Assembly (NCBI GenBank): GCA_025359685.1
Contig: JANYEY010000094.1
Location: 1-50,756, forward strand
Direction: 5' to 3'
DNA length: 50,756 nt
Source of the DNA: Sphingomonadaceae bacterium
GTDB lineage: Bacteria; Pseudomonadota; Alphaproteobacteria; Sphingomonadales; Sphingomonadaceae
Of the stretch, positions 28,207 to 38,100 are shown in pieces. The position numbers and the translations under genes are program-made. Position 1 is the stretch's first letter; the number at the start of each line of letters is the position of its first letter. Below the pieces are notes generated by a model, which was given only the letters and a program-made list of their open reading frames with translations, searched no databases and was not told where the DNA came from.

Positions 28207-28740
28207 TCAGAGCGCAGCCTGTTCGGCCACCGGCACATGCGGCGGAACAGCCTTGGCCCGCTGCCACAGAGTCCAGCGCATCAAAACCACCATGGCGAGG
28301 GCGAAAGCCATCAGCCCGTCGGTAACCAGCAGCGCCTCGGGCGGGAGCTGCCCACCTGCGCCGGGCCCGGCGGCCGTGCCGGTCTCGAACGAAATCGCAC
28401 GCCGCGCGGCGAGGATCGCAAACACGAACAGCAGCGCGGCGGGGGACTGGCGGATCAGCAAGCCGCCGGTCTGCGGATCGCGATCGAGGTGCATCAGCTG
28501 CCCGCGCTTGATCCCGGCCATCGCGCCGATTAGCGCGGCGAACAGGACAATCAGCCAGCCGATCGGACTTGGCGGAAAGTTGATCAGGAAAAACCCGACC
28601 GCCACAGCGAGGATCGCGGGTACCAGCCACAAGCGGCCGACATTGAACGGGCGCGGCTTGTTTAGGTTACGAAATCGCAGTGCGAACACGACCGCAATCA
28701 CCACGATCGGCAATATGGTCGGCAGCAGTTTCGGATCCAT
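28207..28740 (-). CDS. DUF1453-like membrane protein
   Basis: The 177-residue protein has about five predicted membrane helices. The arrangement (a short exposed N-terminus, then LWLVPAILAVAVGFFLIN, a charged loop GIKRGQLMHLDRD and a paired C-terminal helix) resembles DUF1453/CcdC-like proteins, though the assignment is weak. It starts 12 bases after the gcvPB stop and precedes the ABA4-like gene by one base, so both may be read through from the glycine cleavage operon. Confidence 0.6.
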   Translation of the reverse strand: MDPKLLPTILPIVVIAVVFALRFRNLNKPRPFNVGRLWLVPAILAVAVGFFLINFPPSPIGWLIVLFAALIGAMAGIKRGQLMHLDRDPQTGGLLIRQSPAALLFVFAILAARRAISFETGTAAGPGAGGQLPPEALLVTDGLMAFALAMVVLMRWTLWQRAKAVPPHVPVAEQAAL

Positions 28741-28752
28741 GCTCGTGTCCCC

Positions 28753-30330
28753 CTATGCGCCGCTATCGCCCTTCCACGCCAGCACCGGCTTGCGCGCTGC
28801 CTGCGTTTCATCGAGCCGGCGGCGCGGCGCGAAGTGCGGCGCGCTCTTGAGGCTGGTATCACCCGCCTTGGCCCGTTGCGCAAGGCTGCGCATCGAGCCG
28901 ATAAAGCGATCAAGCCCGGCCTTGCTTTCGGTTTCGGTCGGTTCGATCAGCATCGCGCCGTGGACCACCAGTGGGAAATAGACCGTCATCGGGTGGAAGC
29001 CCTCATCGATCAGCCCTTTGGCGATGTCGAGCGTCGAGAAGCCTTCGGGCAGGCTGTCGTCGCTGAACAGCGCCTCGTGCATGCACGGGCCTGCTTTGCC
29101 GAACGGCGCGTCGAGCTCGCCATCAAGGCTGCGCAGCACGTAGTTGGCATTTAGCACCGCGTCCTCGGCAACCTGGCGCAGGCCATCCGCGCCGTGGCTG
29201 AGGATATAGGTCAGCGCGCGGGTGAACATGCCCATCTGGCCGTGGAAGGCTGCCATCCGGCCAAAGCTGTGCGGTTGGCGCGCGCCAGCGGTCTCTTCGT
29301 CGACCAAGGTCAGGTGGCCGTCCTCGAACAATTCGGTGAACGGGATCGGACCGTATGGGCACAGCGCCTTGGACAGCACCACCGGCCCCGAACCCGGACC
29401 GCCGCCGCCGTGCGGGGTGGAAAAGGTCTTGTGCAGGTTGATGTGCATCGCATCGACGCCCAGGTCGCCCGGGCGGACCTTGCCGACAATCGCGTTGAAG
29501 TTCGCGCCGTCGCAATAGACATAGCCGCCTGCAGCGTGGACCGCGTCGGAGATCGCCTTCATGTCACGCTCGAACAGCCCGCAGGTGTTGGGGTTGGTGA
29601 TCATCAGCCCCGCCACATCGGGGCCGAGCCGCGCCTTGAGAGCTTCGAGATCGACCCGCCCGTCGGCATTGGCGGGAATGTTCTCGATACTGAATCCGGC
29701 GAACGCGGCGGTGGCGGGATTGGTGCCGTGCGCAGATTCGGGGACGAGCATCACGGTGCGGTCTTCGCCGCGCGCCTCGATTGCGGACTTGATGCACAGC
29801 ACCCCGCACAGCTCGCCATGCGCACCGGCCTTCGGGGTCATCGCCACGCCGTGCATGCCGGTCAGCGTGATCAGCCAATGGGCGAGCTCGTTGATGACCT
29901 TGAGCGCGCCCTGCACCGTCTGGACCGGCTGGAGCGGGTGGACGTCGGCAAAGCCGGGCATCCGCGCGACCTTTTCGTTGAGGCGCGGGTTGTGCTTCAT
30001 CGTGCACGAGCCAAGCGGGAACGGCCCGAGGTCGATCGCATAGTTCTGGCGGCTGAGCCGGGTGTAATGGCGCACGGTCTCAGGCTCGGTCAGCCCGGGC
30101 AGCGCCGGCGCGGCCTTGCGAAGGAAGCCCGACAGCGCGGGCAACGGCTCAAGCTCGGGCTCGTCGATGTCCACCCCGGTTGCATCGAACCGGCCGAGCT
30201 CGAAGATCAGCGCTTCCTCAAGCATCAGCGCGCGGTCACCGCTGTTGGTCAGGCGCGGGGCGTCTTCGTGCGCGGGATGCTGCGCGGGGCCCATCTCGGG
30301 GCGGCAACCGGCGGGGTTCACGGCGGTCAT
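28753..30330 (-). CDS. gcvPB: Glycine dehydrogenase (decarboxylating) subunit 2
   Basis: The 525-residue C-terminal half of the split P-protein contains the PLP-binding lysine in [17 protein letters not shown]. With GcvPA it decarboxylates glycine and transfers the aminomethyl group to the lipoyl arm of GcvH. The N-terminal segment and the [14 protein letters not shown] stretch are normal, and the length fits the split form. The ATG at 30330 overlaps the gcvPA stop (ATGA). Confidence 0.98.
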   Translation of the reverse strand: MTAVNPAGCRPEMGPAQHPAHEDAPRLTNSGDRALMLEEALIFELGRFDATGVDIDEPELEPLPALSGFLRKAAPALPGLTEPETVRHYTRLSRQNYAIDLGPFPLGSCTMKHNPRLNEKVARMPGFADVHPLQPVQTVQGALKVINELAHWLITLTGMHGVAMTPKAGAHGELCGVLCIKSAIEARGEDRTVMLVPESAHGTNPATAAFAGFSIENIPANADGRVDLEALKARLGPDVAGLMITNPNTCGLFERDMKAISDAVHAAGGYVYCDGANFNAIVGKVRPGDLGVDAMHINLHKTFSTPHGGGGPGSGPVVLSKALCPYGPIPFTELFEDGHLTLVDEETAGARQPHSFGRMAAFHGQMGMFTRALTYILSHGADGLRQVAEDAVLNANYVLRSLDGELDAPFGKAGPCMHEALFSDDSLPEGFSTLDIAKGLIDEGFHPMTVYFPLVVHGAMLIEPTETESKAGLDRFIGSMRSLAQRAKAGDTSLKSAPHFAPRRRLDETQAARKPVLAWKGDSGA

Positions 30331-31685
30331 GCCAGCACTCCTTCAAGGGCCACGGCGAAGGCCTCGATGTCCTCCGCAGTGGTGCATTCGGTGGCGGTAA
30401 CGAGCAGGCCATTCGCCAGATTCGCCACACCCGGGAACAGCCGCCCGAGCGAAACCCCGGCCAGAATCCGCTGATCGGCCAGCTCGCGCACCACCTCACG
30501 CGCGTCGCGCGGCAGGATCAGGGTGAACTCGTTGAAGTAGCTGGTGTTGAGCAGTGACACGCCAGGTACCGCGGCCAGGCGCTTCGCCGTCTGCTGCGCC
30601 TTGGCGTGGTTGACCCTGGCCAATTTCGCCAGACCGGTGCCGCCGAGGAGGGTCATGTGAACGCTGAAAGCCAGCGCGCAAAGTCCTGCATTGGTGCAGA
30701 TATTGCTGGTCGCCTTCTCGCGCCGGATGTGCTGCTCGCGGGTCGAGAGAGTGAGCACGAAACCGCGCTTGCCCTCGGCATCCACCGTCTCACCGCACAA
30801 GCGCCCCGGCATCTGCCGCACGAACTTTTCGCGGCAACCAAACAGGCCGAGGTAAGGCCCGCCGAATTGCAGCCCGACGCCGAGCGACTGGCCTTCTCCG
30901 ACCACGATGTCCGCGCCGAGATTTCCTGGCGCCTCGAGCAGACCCAGCGCCACCGGCTCGGTCACCACCACTACCAGCAGCGCGCCCTTGGCATGCGCGG
31001 CATCAGCGATGGCCGCGAGGTCAGGAATGCGGCCAAGCACGTCGGGGTACTGGACCACGACGCACGAGGTAGTGTCGTCGATCCCCGAGATCAGGCCATC
31101 GGGGCTGGGTTCACCAACCAGCCTGGGCGGCTGCGCATCGATCGAATCGCCGGTGAACTTGGCCATGGTCGTGATTGTTGCGGCGTAATGCGGGTGGAGC
31201 CCGCGCGAGAGCACCGCGCGGCTGCGCTTGGTCACGCGTCCGGCCATCGCCACGGCTTCCCAGCACGCGGTCGAGCCGTCGTACATCGAGGCATTCGCGA
31301 TTTCGACCCCGAACAGCCGTGCGACCTGGGTCTGGAATTCGAACAGCACCTGCAGCGTGCCCTGCGCGATTTCCGGCTGGTACGGCGTGTAGGCCGTCAG
31401 GAATTCGCCGCGCTGGATCAGGTGATCGACCGATGCCGGGATGTGATGCTTGTAAGCCCCCGCGCCAAGGAAGAACGGCACTGACCCCGCGCTGATATTC
31501 TGGGCTGCAAGCGCGCCCATATGCCGCTCAACCGCCATTTCGCTGGCATGCATCGGCAGGTCGGCGATCGGCCCGGACAGGTGGGCTTCGGCGGGAACAT
31601 CGACGAACAGGTCATCGATGGTGGCAGCGCCGATAACGCCGAGCATTTCGGTGCGGTTGGCAGGGGTCAGAGGAAGGTAGCGCAT
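30327..31685 (-). CDS. gcvPA: Glycine dehydrogenase (decarboxylating) subunit 1
   Basis: The 452-residue N-terminal half of the split glycine dehydrogenase is recognised by [18 protein letters not shown] at the start, [19 protein letters not shown] and [16 protein letters not shown]. Alphaproteobacteria, Gram-positives and archaea often have this split arrangement. The ATG follows the gcvH stop by five bases on the minus strand. It forms the alpha2beta2 P-protein with gcvPB. Confidence 0.98.
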   Translation of the reverse strand: MRYLPLTPANRTEMLGVIGAATIDDLFVDVPAEAHLSGPIADLPMHASEMAVERHMGALAAQNISAGSVPFFLGAGAYKHHIPASVDHLIQRGEFLTAYTPYQPEIAQGTLQVLFEFQTQVARLFGVEIANASMYDGSTACWEAVAMAGRVTKRSRAVLSRGLHPHYAATITTMAKFTGDSIDAQPPRLVGEPSPDGLISGIDDTTSCVVVQYPDVLGRIPDLAAIADAAHAKGALLVVVVTEPVALGLLEAPGNLGADIVVGEGQSLGVGLQFGGPYLGLFGCREKFVRQMPGRLCGETVDAEGKRGFVLTLSTREQHIRREKATSNICTNAGLCALAFSVHMTLLGGTGLAKLARVNHAKAQQTAKRLAAVPGVSLLNTSYFNEFTLILPRDAREVVRELADQRILAGVSLGRLFPGVANLANGLLVTATECTTAEDIEAFAVALEGVLA

Positions 31686-31690
31686 CGTGC

Positions 31691-32062
31691 TTACAGCCCC
31701 GCCACGTATTCGTCGTAAGCCGCGCGGTCCATCAGGCCGCCAAGCTCGCTGGTGTTGCTCAGTGTCAGTCGGAACAGCCAGCCGCCGCTTTCGGGATCGG
31801 TGTTGACCAGTTCGGGCTCGCCTTCGAGCGCCGCGTTGGCTTCGGTGACCGTGCCCGAGACCGGCGCGTAAACGTCCGAAGCAGCCTTGACGCTATCGAC
31901 GACGCACGGCGCGTCGCCCTTCTTCAGCGTCGCGCCGGGTTCGGGCAGTTCGACGAAGGTGATGTCGCCAAGTTGGCCTTGCGCATAGTCGGTGATGCCG
32001 ACGGTGCCGGTGTCGCCATCGACGTCGATCCATTCGTGGTCCTGGGTGTAATAGAGCGGCAT
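31691..32062 (-). CDS. gcvH: Glycine cleavage system H protein
   Basis: This 123-residue lipoyl carrier has its lipoylation site at Lys59 in [17 protein letters not shown]. The N-terminal [13 protein letters not shown] and [13 protein letters not shown] are typical. It shuttles the aminomethyl group between the P, T and L proteins. It lies 12 bases after gcvT in the operon. Confidence 0.98.
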   Translation of the reverse strand: MPLYYTQDHEWIDVDGDTGTVGITDYAQGQLGDITFVELPEPGATLKKGDAPCVVDSVKAASDVYAPVSGTVTEANAALEGEPELVNTDPESGGWLFRLTLSNTSELGGLMDRAAYDEYVAGL

Positions 32063-32074
32063 GGGTGAGGCTCC

Positions 32075-33202
32075 TCAGCGGTGATAACGGTGGGGGACAA
32101 AAGGCAGCGAGGTGACGGTCGCGGCAAGGCGCTTGCCGCGGACCTCGATCTCAAGCGCGGTGCCAGGGGCGGCCTGGGCAAGTGCTACGTAGGCGGCGGC
32201 AATCGGCTTCTCGAGGCTCGGTGAGAAACCACCTGAAGTGAGCACGCCAACCTTCTCGCTGCCCGCGAAAACTTCGGCGCATTCGCGTGCGGCCTGACGG
32301 CCTTCCAGCGTCAGGCCAACCCATTTGCGCGGCGCTCCCTCGGCCAGTTCGCTCAGCACGCGGTCCGCGCCGAGAAACTCGCCTTCACTGCGGCGGCGCT
32401 TGTTGATGGCGAAGTTCAGGCCTGCCTCGATCGGGCTGGTGCCTGGCCCAAGGTCGTGCCCGTACAGTGGCAACCCAGCCTCAAGCCGCAAGGAATCGCG
32501 CGCGCCCAGGCCAATCGGTTTCACTTCAGGTTCGCCGCACAAAAGCTCGGCAATCAGCTCGGCAGCGTCGGCGGGCAGCGAGATCTCGAACCCGTCTTCA
32601 CCGGTATAGCCCGAGCGGCTGATCGAGACTTCCGCCCCGCCCAGCATGAACTTGCCAAAGCGCATGAAGGTCAGCGCCGAAAGCGGCCATTCCCCGCTGA
32701 CGTGCCGTTCCAGTGCCGCAAAAGCTTCAGGCCCCTGCAGCGCCAGCAGCGCGCGGTCATCGAGGTGGTTGAGCGTGACCTCGTCGGGCAGGTGTTCGCG
32801 CAAGTGGGCGATATCGTCCCATTTGGTCGCGCCGTTGACCACCACATAAAGGCTGTCCGGCCAGCGCGAGACCATCAGATCGTCAAGAATGCCGCCATCC
32901 TCGTCCAGCAGCAGCGAATAGCGCTGCATGCCCAGCTTCAGCGTCGACAGATCGATCGGCAGCAGCGCCTCGACCGCGGCGTCCACGCCGTCGCCCGACA
33001 GTTGCAGCTGGCCCATGTGCGATACGTCGAACAACCCGGCATGTTCGCGGGTCCACAAATGTTCGGCGATGATGCCTTCATACTGGACCGGCATGTGATA
33101 GCCGGCGAATTCAACCATCCGGCCGCCCTTGGCCCGGTGCCACGCATCGAGCGGCAGCGCTTCAATTTCCAGTTCTTCGAATTGATCTTCAAGCTCGGAC
33201 AC
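32075..33202 (-). CDS. gcvT: Glycine cleavage system T protein (aminomethyltransferase)
   Basis: The T protein transfers the methylene group to tetrahydrofolate. Recognisable segments are FAGYHMPVQYEGIIAEHLW, GLFDVSHMGQ and the folate-site region EDGFEISLP. From the GTG at 33202 the protein has 375 residues; a TTG at 33226 would add eight. The GTG has a GGAG about ten bases upstream and leaves the riboswitch untouched. It is the first gene of the operon, and its mRNA leader is the glycine riboswitch. Confidence 0.96.
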   Translation of the reverse strand: MSELEDQFEELEIEALPLDAWHRAKGGRMVEFAGYHMPVQYEGIIAEHLWTREHAGLFDVSHMGQLQLSGDGVDAAVEALLPIDLSTLKLGMQRYSLLLDEDGGILDDLMVSRWPDSLYVVVNGATKWDDIAHLREHLPDEVTLNHLDDRALLALQGPEAFAALERHVSGEWPLSALTFMRFGKFMLGGAEVSISRSGYTGEDGFEISLPADAAELIAELLCGEPEVKPIGLGARDSLRLEAGLPLYGHDLGPGTSPIEAGLNFAINKRRRSEGEFLGADRVLSELAEGAPRKWVGLTLEGRQAARECAEVFAGSEKVGVLTSGGFSPSLEKPIAAAYVALAQAAPGTALEIEVRGKRLAATVTSLPFVPHRYHR

Positions 33203-33242
33203 AGGACAGGGCTCCGCACAGGACAAAAATGTCTCGTGCCCC

Positions 33243-33450
33243 CTCTGTCACGGAAACCTGAGAGCTTTCCCCTGTCTGTTGGGACAGGGTTACCCCTTCG
33301 GCGGCCCCCGCGCTTTGTTGCGGGAACACTTTCCAGAGCGTCGCTATCGACCCACGCGGTCCGTTTGCCTGAGAGATTCCGGGGCGGTTGCTCCTTCGGC
33401 GCCCAGTTCTTCGTCCTTTTGGGACGAATCACCAGAGCTCTCCCGCGCGA
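33243..33450 (-). promoter_or_regulatory. Tandem glycine riboswitch upstream of gcvT
   Basis: Two glycine aptamers lie in the gcv leader. On the transcript, aptamer 1 (about 33446 down to 33357) shows GGAGAG, CGCCGAAGGAGCAA and ATCTCTCAGGCAAA then GGACCG. Aptamer 2 (33349 down to 33243) has CTCTGGAAAG, CGCCGAAGGGGTAA and GCTCTCAGG then CCGTGACAGAGG. These are the conserved features of the glycine class. Glycine binding would switch on the degradation operon. No clear terminator is present between aptamer 2 and the GTG, so control may be translational. The region 33451-33509 holds no gene that I can see. Confidence 0.95.
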
Positions 33451-33509
33451 TCAGCGACATCGGCGGGATGGCTGCGCAGCGCAGTTAAGTCAATGCCGTG
33501 CGCGGCGGA

Positions 33510-34187
33510 TTACCCCGCCCGACTGGCCGCGCGTAGGATTGCGTCGTGTTCGAACACGAAGCGCCCGGCCATCTTCTCGCGCGTCAGGCCGATGATCGCG
33601 CGCGCAACCACATCGGCCTTGATCGAGCGGTACTTGGCGTATTCTCCGTGCAGCGCGAGATCGACCAGCGGGCTGACGATCATGCCGAGCCGTTCAGCCG
33701 GGCGCAATTCCTCGCGGTGTCCGCGCAGCAGGCCGGGACGGATCAGGTCGAGCCGCGGCACGCCGACCTTGCCGAGCTTCTGTTCGACTTCGCCCTTCAC
33801 GCGCAGGTACAAATTTTTCGCTGCCGGATCGGCTCCGACCGAGGAAATTGCGATCATCTGGCGCATTCCGGCGGCCTTGGCGGCGCGGGCGCAGGCGAGG
33901 ACCAGCTCTTCATCGACCGCACGGAACGCAGCCTCGTCCTTGCCCGCCTTCTTCCAGGTGGTGCCCAGCGCGGAGACCAGCACATCGGCATTGGTCGCGG
34001 CGATCGCATCGCCCCAGTTGGCGGGCTCGGCCAGCAGCACTTCCATCCGCGCACCCGGCGGGAGGGTGAGCTCGCGCCGCGCCACTGCGACGATCCTGAG
34101 GTCGGCCCGGCCAACTGCCAGACGGATCAGGCTGGTCCCGATCATCCCCGACGCACCAACCAGCGCGATCCGCGTGACCTTAGACAT
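33510..34187 (-). CDS. NAD(P)-binding Rossmann-fold oxidoreductase (atypical SDR)
   Basis: The 225-residue protein opens with a nucleotide-binding loop ALVGASGMIG (residues 8-17) and includes AISSVGADP and LDLIRPGLLRGHREE, the segments of the NAD(P)H-binding/HTATIP2-like group. The usual YxxxK pair of classical SDRs is present only as Y106-like residues in LYLRVKGEVE. It may be an atypical dehydrogenase or a regulatory NADP sensor. It starts eight bases inside the end of the dgt gene (same strand). The substrate is unknown. Confidence 0.8.
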   Translation of the reverse strand: MSKVTRIALVGASGMIGTSLIRLAVGRADLRIVAVARRELTLPPGARMEVLLAEPANWGDAIAATNADVLVSALGTTWKKAGKDEAAFRAVDEELVLACARAAKAAGMRQMIAISSVGADPAAKNLYLRVKGEVEQKLGKVGVPRLDLIRPGLLRGHREELRPAERLGMIVSPLVDLALHGEYAKYRSIKADVVARAIIGLTREKMAGRFVFEHDAILRAASRAG

Positions 34188-35400
34188 TGCGCAGATCCTC
34201 GGGCGTTTCGCCGTATATCCGCTGGTGCGCCGCGATGGCGTAGCGATCGGTCATCCCGGCGATGAAATCGGCGATGTGGCGGCTGCACGCTGGTTCTTCG
34301 TAGGGCGTGCGCGCGGCCCAGTTCGATTCCATCAGTTCAGGGTCTTGCGCGTAGGCGGCGTAAAGTTCGGCCGTCACTGCCCGGGCCCGGCCTGCAGTCA
34401 ACAGCTGCTGCGGATGGTGGTAAAGCATATCGTACATGAACTTCTTCAGGGCGCGCTCCTGCTCGGCCATGCCCGCAGAAAACCCGGCGCTGGCCCGGCC
34501 TGCTCCGCGAACATCGGCGACCGAAGCGAAGTCTTTCACCCGCACCGAAGTTTCGCCGATCACATCGTTGACCATCAAGCCGATCTGTCCGCGAACCAGT
34601 TCGCGCAGCCGCCGGTCCTGCGGCGCATCGGGAAATTTGCGCTCGATCGCGCGCCATTGGTCGGCAACGAAATCGAGGCTGAGCAATTGGTCGAGCTGCA
34701 GGAACCCGGCGCGCAGCCCGTCGTCGATATCGTGGTTGTCATAGGCAATATCGTCGGCAATCGCCGCGACCTGCGCCTCAAGACTGGGCCAGGCCTGGAG
34801 GTCGAGCGGATAGGCCGCATCGAGCTCCGCCAGCGCCCACGGCACCATGCCAAGCGGGCCGTTGTGCTTGGCCAGGCCTTCAAGGACCTCCCAGCTGAGG
34901 TTGAGCCCGTCATGCTCGCAATAGGGGCTTTCCAGCCGCATCAGCACGCGCAAGCAGTGCGCGTTGTGATCGAACCCGCCCCACTTCAGCAGCGCATTGT
35001 CGAGCGCTTCTTCACCCGCATGACCGAACGGGGGGTGTCCGATATCGTGCGCCAAGCACAGCGCCTCGGTCAGATCTTCGTCGATCCCCAGCGCGCGAGC
35101 GATGACCCGGCCGATCTGCGCGACCTCAAGGCTGTGGGTCAGCCGCACGCGGTAATGATCGCCATCGGGCGCGACGAACACCTGGGTTTTGTGGCGCAGG
35201 CGGCGGAACGCGATCGAATGGACGATCCGGTCGCGGTCGCGCTGCCAGGCGCTGCGGGGCCCGCGCGCCAGCGACGCTTCAAGCGGGAATTCGCGCCCCC
35301 TGCTCTGCGCCGGATCGCTGGCAAAGCGCGCTGTCAACCGCGCCTCATCCGCACATGATCCAATCAACCGCGGCTTCGGCGTGAATCCGCGTGCAGTCAT
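34180..35400 (-). CDS. dgt: dNTP triphosphohydrolase (dGTPase-like)
   Basis: This HD-domain enzyme of about 406 residues hydrolyses dNTPs to nucleoside plus triphosphate. It shows FRRLRHKTQVF, the first His of LTHSLEVAQIG, and LAHDIGHPPFGHAGE with the HD pair, then DDIAYDNHDIDDG further on. It belongs to the dGTPase-like subfamily common in alphaproteobacteria. The ATG at 35400 overlaps the racemase by 56 bases, and a TTG at 35337 with GATGAGG upstream would avoid that. The family core starts after both, so the choice is unsettled. Confidence 0.92.
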   Translation of the reverse strand: MTARGFTPKPRLIGSCADEARLTARFASDPAQSRGREFPLEASLARGPRSAWQRDRDRIVHSIAFRRLRHKTQVFVAPDGDHYRVRLTHSLEVAQIGRVIARALGIDEDLTEALCLAHDIGHPPFGHAGEEALDNALLKWGGFDHNAHCLRVLMRLESPYCEHDGLNLSWEVLEGLAKHNGPLGMVPWALAELDAAYPLDLQAWPSLEAQVAAIADDIAYDNHDIDDGLRAGFLQLDQLLSLDFVADQWRAIERKFPDAPQDRRLRELVRGQIGLMVNDVIGETSVRVKDFASVADVRGAGRASAGFSAGMAEQERALKKFMYDMLYHHPQQLLTAGRARAVTAELYAAYAQDPELMESNWAARTPYEEPACSRHIADFIAGMTDRYAIAAHQRIYGETPEDLRNV

Positions 35401-36037
35401 AGATCGGCAGGACATTGGCCTGCGTGGTCACGATCATCTCAAGCTCGGTGCAGCCCAGCACCACGGCTTCGGCGCCGTCCTGGCCCAGATTGGTAATGAT
35501 CGTCTTGAGTTCGCGTTCGGCCTGACGGCTCGCCTTGCCGAGCAGCAGCTCGTCATAAATGATCCGGTCAAGCGTATCGACGAAAGCCATCTCGGGCGGC
35601 AGCAGTTCGATGTCGCGGGCGATGAGCTTCTGGCGATAGAAGCTTTCGAGCATCACATTGCGCGTGCCGATCAGGCCCGCTTTCTTGACGCCGTCCTTGG
35701 CCATCTTGTCGGCCACGCAGTCAGCGATGTGGATCACCGGCACAGAGACTGCGGCGGCGACCTGATCATAAACCTTGTGCATCGAATTGGCGCCGATGAT
35801 GATCGCAGTGGCCCCGGCTTTTTCCAGCCGCTTGGCGCTGTCCGCCAAAACCCCGGCGGCGCGCTTCCACTCTTCGGCGGTGGAGAGCCTTGAAAGGTCA
35901 GTGAAGTCGAGGCTTTCAATCAGCATTGGCGCGCTGCTGCGCGGGCCGGCTTTCGCCTCCACCAGCTTGTTGATGCGCTCGTAGTAACTGCGGGTCGACA
36001 GCCAGCTCATGCCGCCGATCAGGCCTAGTTTACGCAA
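35345..36037 (-). CDS. Aspartate/glutamate racemase family protein
   Basis: The 230-residue protein resembles YgeA-like broad amino-acid racemases. The conserved start is KLGLIGGMSWLST, with IIIGANSMHK and VVLGCTELEM. E. coli YgeA is reported to use a Thr and a Cys as the acid/base pair; here the Thr position is Ser85 and the Cys is Cys196. The start TTG at 36037 has GGGAG eight bases upstream and is preferred over a GTG at 36082 that adds unrelated sequence. It would give D-amino acids for the cell wall or signalling, by inference. Confidence 0.88.
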   Translation of the reverse strand: MRKLGLIGGMSWLSTRSYYERINKLVEAKAGPRSSAPMLIESLDFTDLSRLSTAEEWKRAAGVLADSAKRLEKAGATAIIIGANSMHKVYDQVAAAVSVPVIHIADCVADKMAKDGVKKAGLIGTRNVMLESFYRQKLIARDIELLPPEMAFVDTLDRIIYDELLLGKASRQAERELKTIITNLGQDGAEAVVLGCTELEMIVTTQANVLPIYDCTRIHAEAAVDWIMCG

Positions 36038-36121
36038 GCGATATACTCCCGGGTTTGCAAAAAGCCCCTGTTTGAGGCGCACTTAGGGGAGGTGGCGGCG
36101 CGCGTCCACCCGCAGGGCAGT

Positions 36122-37105
36122 TCAATGCATCGCGGCTGACACTCCGCGCGCCGCATCCATCGCCGCGAGTGCGGTCAGCCAGGCCTCTAGATCCATCGCG
36201 CTCTTCTCAGCCACTTCCTGCTGCGGCATGTGCCCCGAATCCGGGTACATGATCACCCTGCTGTGCGGGATGGCCTGCTCGAACCATTGCGCGGTGGCGG
36301 GCGCGATCAGGCTGTCATGCGCGCCCCACATGATCAGCACCGGCATTTTGAGTGTGCCCAGCTGCGCCTTATCGATGGTGACCCAGCCAGCCGAGAAGCG
36401 CGTCATCATCGCCTGGCGATTGCCCGGATAGCGCAGCAGTTCCCAGAACCGGTCGACCATGGCCGGGGTAACCACCGCCTGATTCCACACCGACTGGTGC
36501 AGGCTTTTCTCGATCAGACTGCGCGGGGTGACGGTCAGCATCAGTTGGTTGACCACCGGCATCCGTGCGATCTTGAACCCGATGTTGCCCGGTGACTTCG
36601 ACAGCTGCGGCCCGCCGCCCGCATCGAGCAGCACCAGCGCAGTAAGTTTGTCGCCGTGCGCCAGCGCGTAGTGCAGCGCATTGGCCCCGCCCATCGAATT
36701 GCCGGCGAGCACGAATTTGGTGACGCCCAGCTTGCTCGTGACCTGATCGATCGCGTCGACAAAGGCCTTGGGCGAGTAATCGCCGTGCGGCTCAGGACCG
36801 GTCAATCCATGGCCAATCTGGTCGAAGCGGATCACGCGGTAGCTCTTAGAGAGCTGAGCGGCCCAAGGATCCCACGTATGTAGATCATCGTTCGAACCGT
36901 GCAGCAGCACGATCACCGGAGCATCGCGCGGCCCCTCATCGCGGACATGAACTTTGAGGCCATTGCCGAGATCGACGAATTGCGATGGCGCGCCAGCGTA
37001 CTTGGCGCGCATCGCAGCGGGGTCGGTATCGGGGGTGCGGAGGAGGAGGTAGCCACCGACAAGAACCACTACCAGGACGATCAAAATCCGCTTAAGCCAC
37101 TTCAT
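36122..37105 (-). CDS. Alpha/beta hydrolase with N-terminal membrane anchor
   Basis: The 327-residue hydrolase has a single membrane-spanning N-terminus (about 5-22) and the lid-type fold, with VIVLLHGSNDD, the nucleophile Ser137 in AGNSMGGANAL, Asp in GAHDSLIAP and His in YPDSGHMPQ. The catalytic triad is complete. Such anchored hydrolases act on periplasmic or lipid esters. The ATG overlaps the stop of the di-heme cytochrome gene by four bases (ATGA), so it is translated in one unit with the SO_2930-like pair. Confidence 0.9.
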   Translation of the reverse strand: MKWLKRILIVLVVVLVGGYLLLRTPDTDPAAMRAKYAGAPSQFVDLGNGLKVHVRDEGPRDAPVIVLLHGSNDDLHTWDPWAAQLSKSYRVIRFDQIGHGLTGPEPHGDYSPKAFVDAIDQVTSKLGVTKFVLAGNSMGGANALHYALAHGDKLTALVLLDAGGGPQLSKSPGNIGFKIARMPVVNQLMLTVTPRSLIEKSLHQSVWNQAVVTPAMVDRFWELLRYPGNRQAMMTRFSAGWVTIDKAQLGTLKMPVLIMWGAHDSLIAPATAQWFEQAIPHSRVIMYPDSGHMPQQEVAEKSAMDLEAWLTALAAMDAARGVSAAMH

Positions 37106-38100
37106 CGTTTCATCTCCCCAATCCAGCGTTGAACGGCAGCCATACCCGCCGGATCGACTGCCGAGCGTCCCAGTTCAGGCATCGCCACCCCGCCTTCAAG
37201 GCTGGCCATGCGGTAATACAAAATGGAGTGCGCGGCGTCGCCCGGCACCACGTCGAAATCCAGATTGCCCGACCCGCGTCCGGCGGCGACCGGGCGTTTG
37301 CCAAGGCCGAGCTTGATCGGATCGGTTTCGAGCCAGCCGAGATAGAGGCCCGAATTGGAAGCGGCGCCATTGGGGTTGTGGCAATGCGCGCAGTTGACGT
37401 CGAGGTAACCGCGCGCGGCAAGTGCGGCGTCGGCGTGATCGCGGTCTTCCCATAGCGGGATACGCTTGGTGACTGCCGGAACGCGGTCGAGCCTGCCCGC
37501 TTGGTTCAGCCCTTCAAGCCAGGCGGCGGAGAGGTTATAGGCCTTGGGCCCGATCGGCGTGACTTGCCCGGAAACGCCATGGCATTCCTTGCACTGGTTC
37601 TTGTTCGGCACCGCGTAACTGATCGGCTGGCCATCGGGTCCGGCCAGCGCAATCCGCTTGCCGCCCAGCGTCAGCCGCGCCTCCTGCTGGTCCGCATCCC
37701 ACACGTAAGGCAGCGCGACCCAGCCATCGGCGCGGTGAAGCAGCACGCGGGTCTCGATCAACTTGCCGCCGAACTTGAAGGTTTTGATCAACGCCGAACC
37801 AACCGGCAGACCGAGCAGCCCTTCCCCCTGAGCCTTGGCCTGCTGGCCCGGCGGAATATACACGAACCGCAGCTTCTCAGCGCCATCGGACCACAGGGGT
37901 GTGTTGAGGCGGTAGGGGGTCACCGACTGTGCAACGGACTGTTCGGCTGGGTTGGTAAAGAAACCGAATTCCGAAACGTTCTGCGGATAGGCGGCTCCGG
38001 TAATCGCCGCGTCGTGCACCATGCTTGGCGGCAGCGGCGGGGTGGCTGAGACGGCTACCGCACCACCGAGAATCGCCAATGCCGCCGCAAGCAACCTCAT
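37102..38100 (-). CDS. SO_2930-type di-heme c-type cytochrome
   Basis: The 332-residue exported protein has a signal peptide (about 1-19) and two c-type heme sites, CKECH (170-174) and CAHCH (237-241). The framework (TPLWSDGAEKLRFVYIPPG, and PNKNQCKECHG) matches a family that I know next to a beta-helix protein in Shewanella (SO_2929/SO_2930). The electron partner and function are not established. It lies between the beta-helix gene and an alpha/beta hydrolase, all overlapping by four bases. Confidence 0.85.
   Translation of the reverse strand: MRLLAAALAILGGAVAVSATPPLPPSMVHDAAITGAAYPQNVSEFGFFTNPAEQSVAQSVTPYRLNTPLWSDGAEKLRFVYIPPGQQAKAQGEGLLGLPVGSALIKTFKFGGKLIETRVLLHRADGWVALPYVWDADQQEARLTLGGKRIALAGPDGQPISYAVPNKNQCKECHGVSGQVTPIGPKAYNLSAAWLEGLNQAGRLDRVPAVTKRIPLWEDRDHADAALAARGYLDVNCAHCHNPNGAASNSGLYLGWLETDPIKLGLGKRPVAAGRGSGNLDFDVVPGDAAHSILYYRMASLEGGVAMPELGRSAVDPAGMAAVQRWIGEMKR

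Noticed and set aside
29194..30474. 426-codon frame antisense to gcvPB and gcvPA
   Set aside because: It is a shadow of a conserved operon with no domain of its own.
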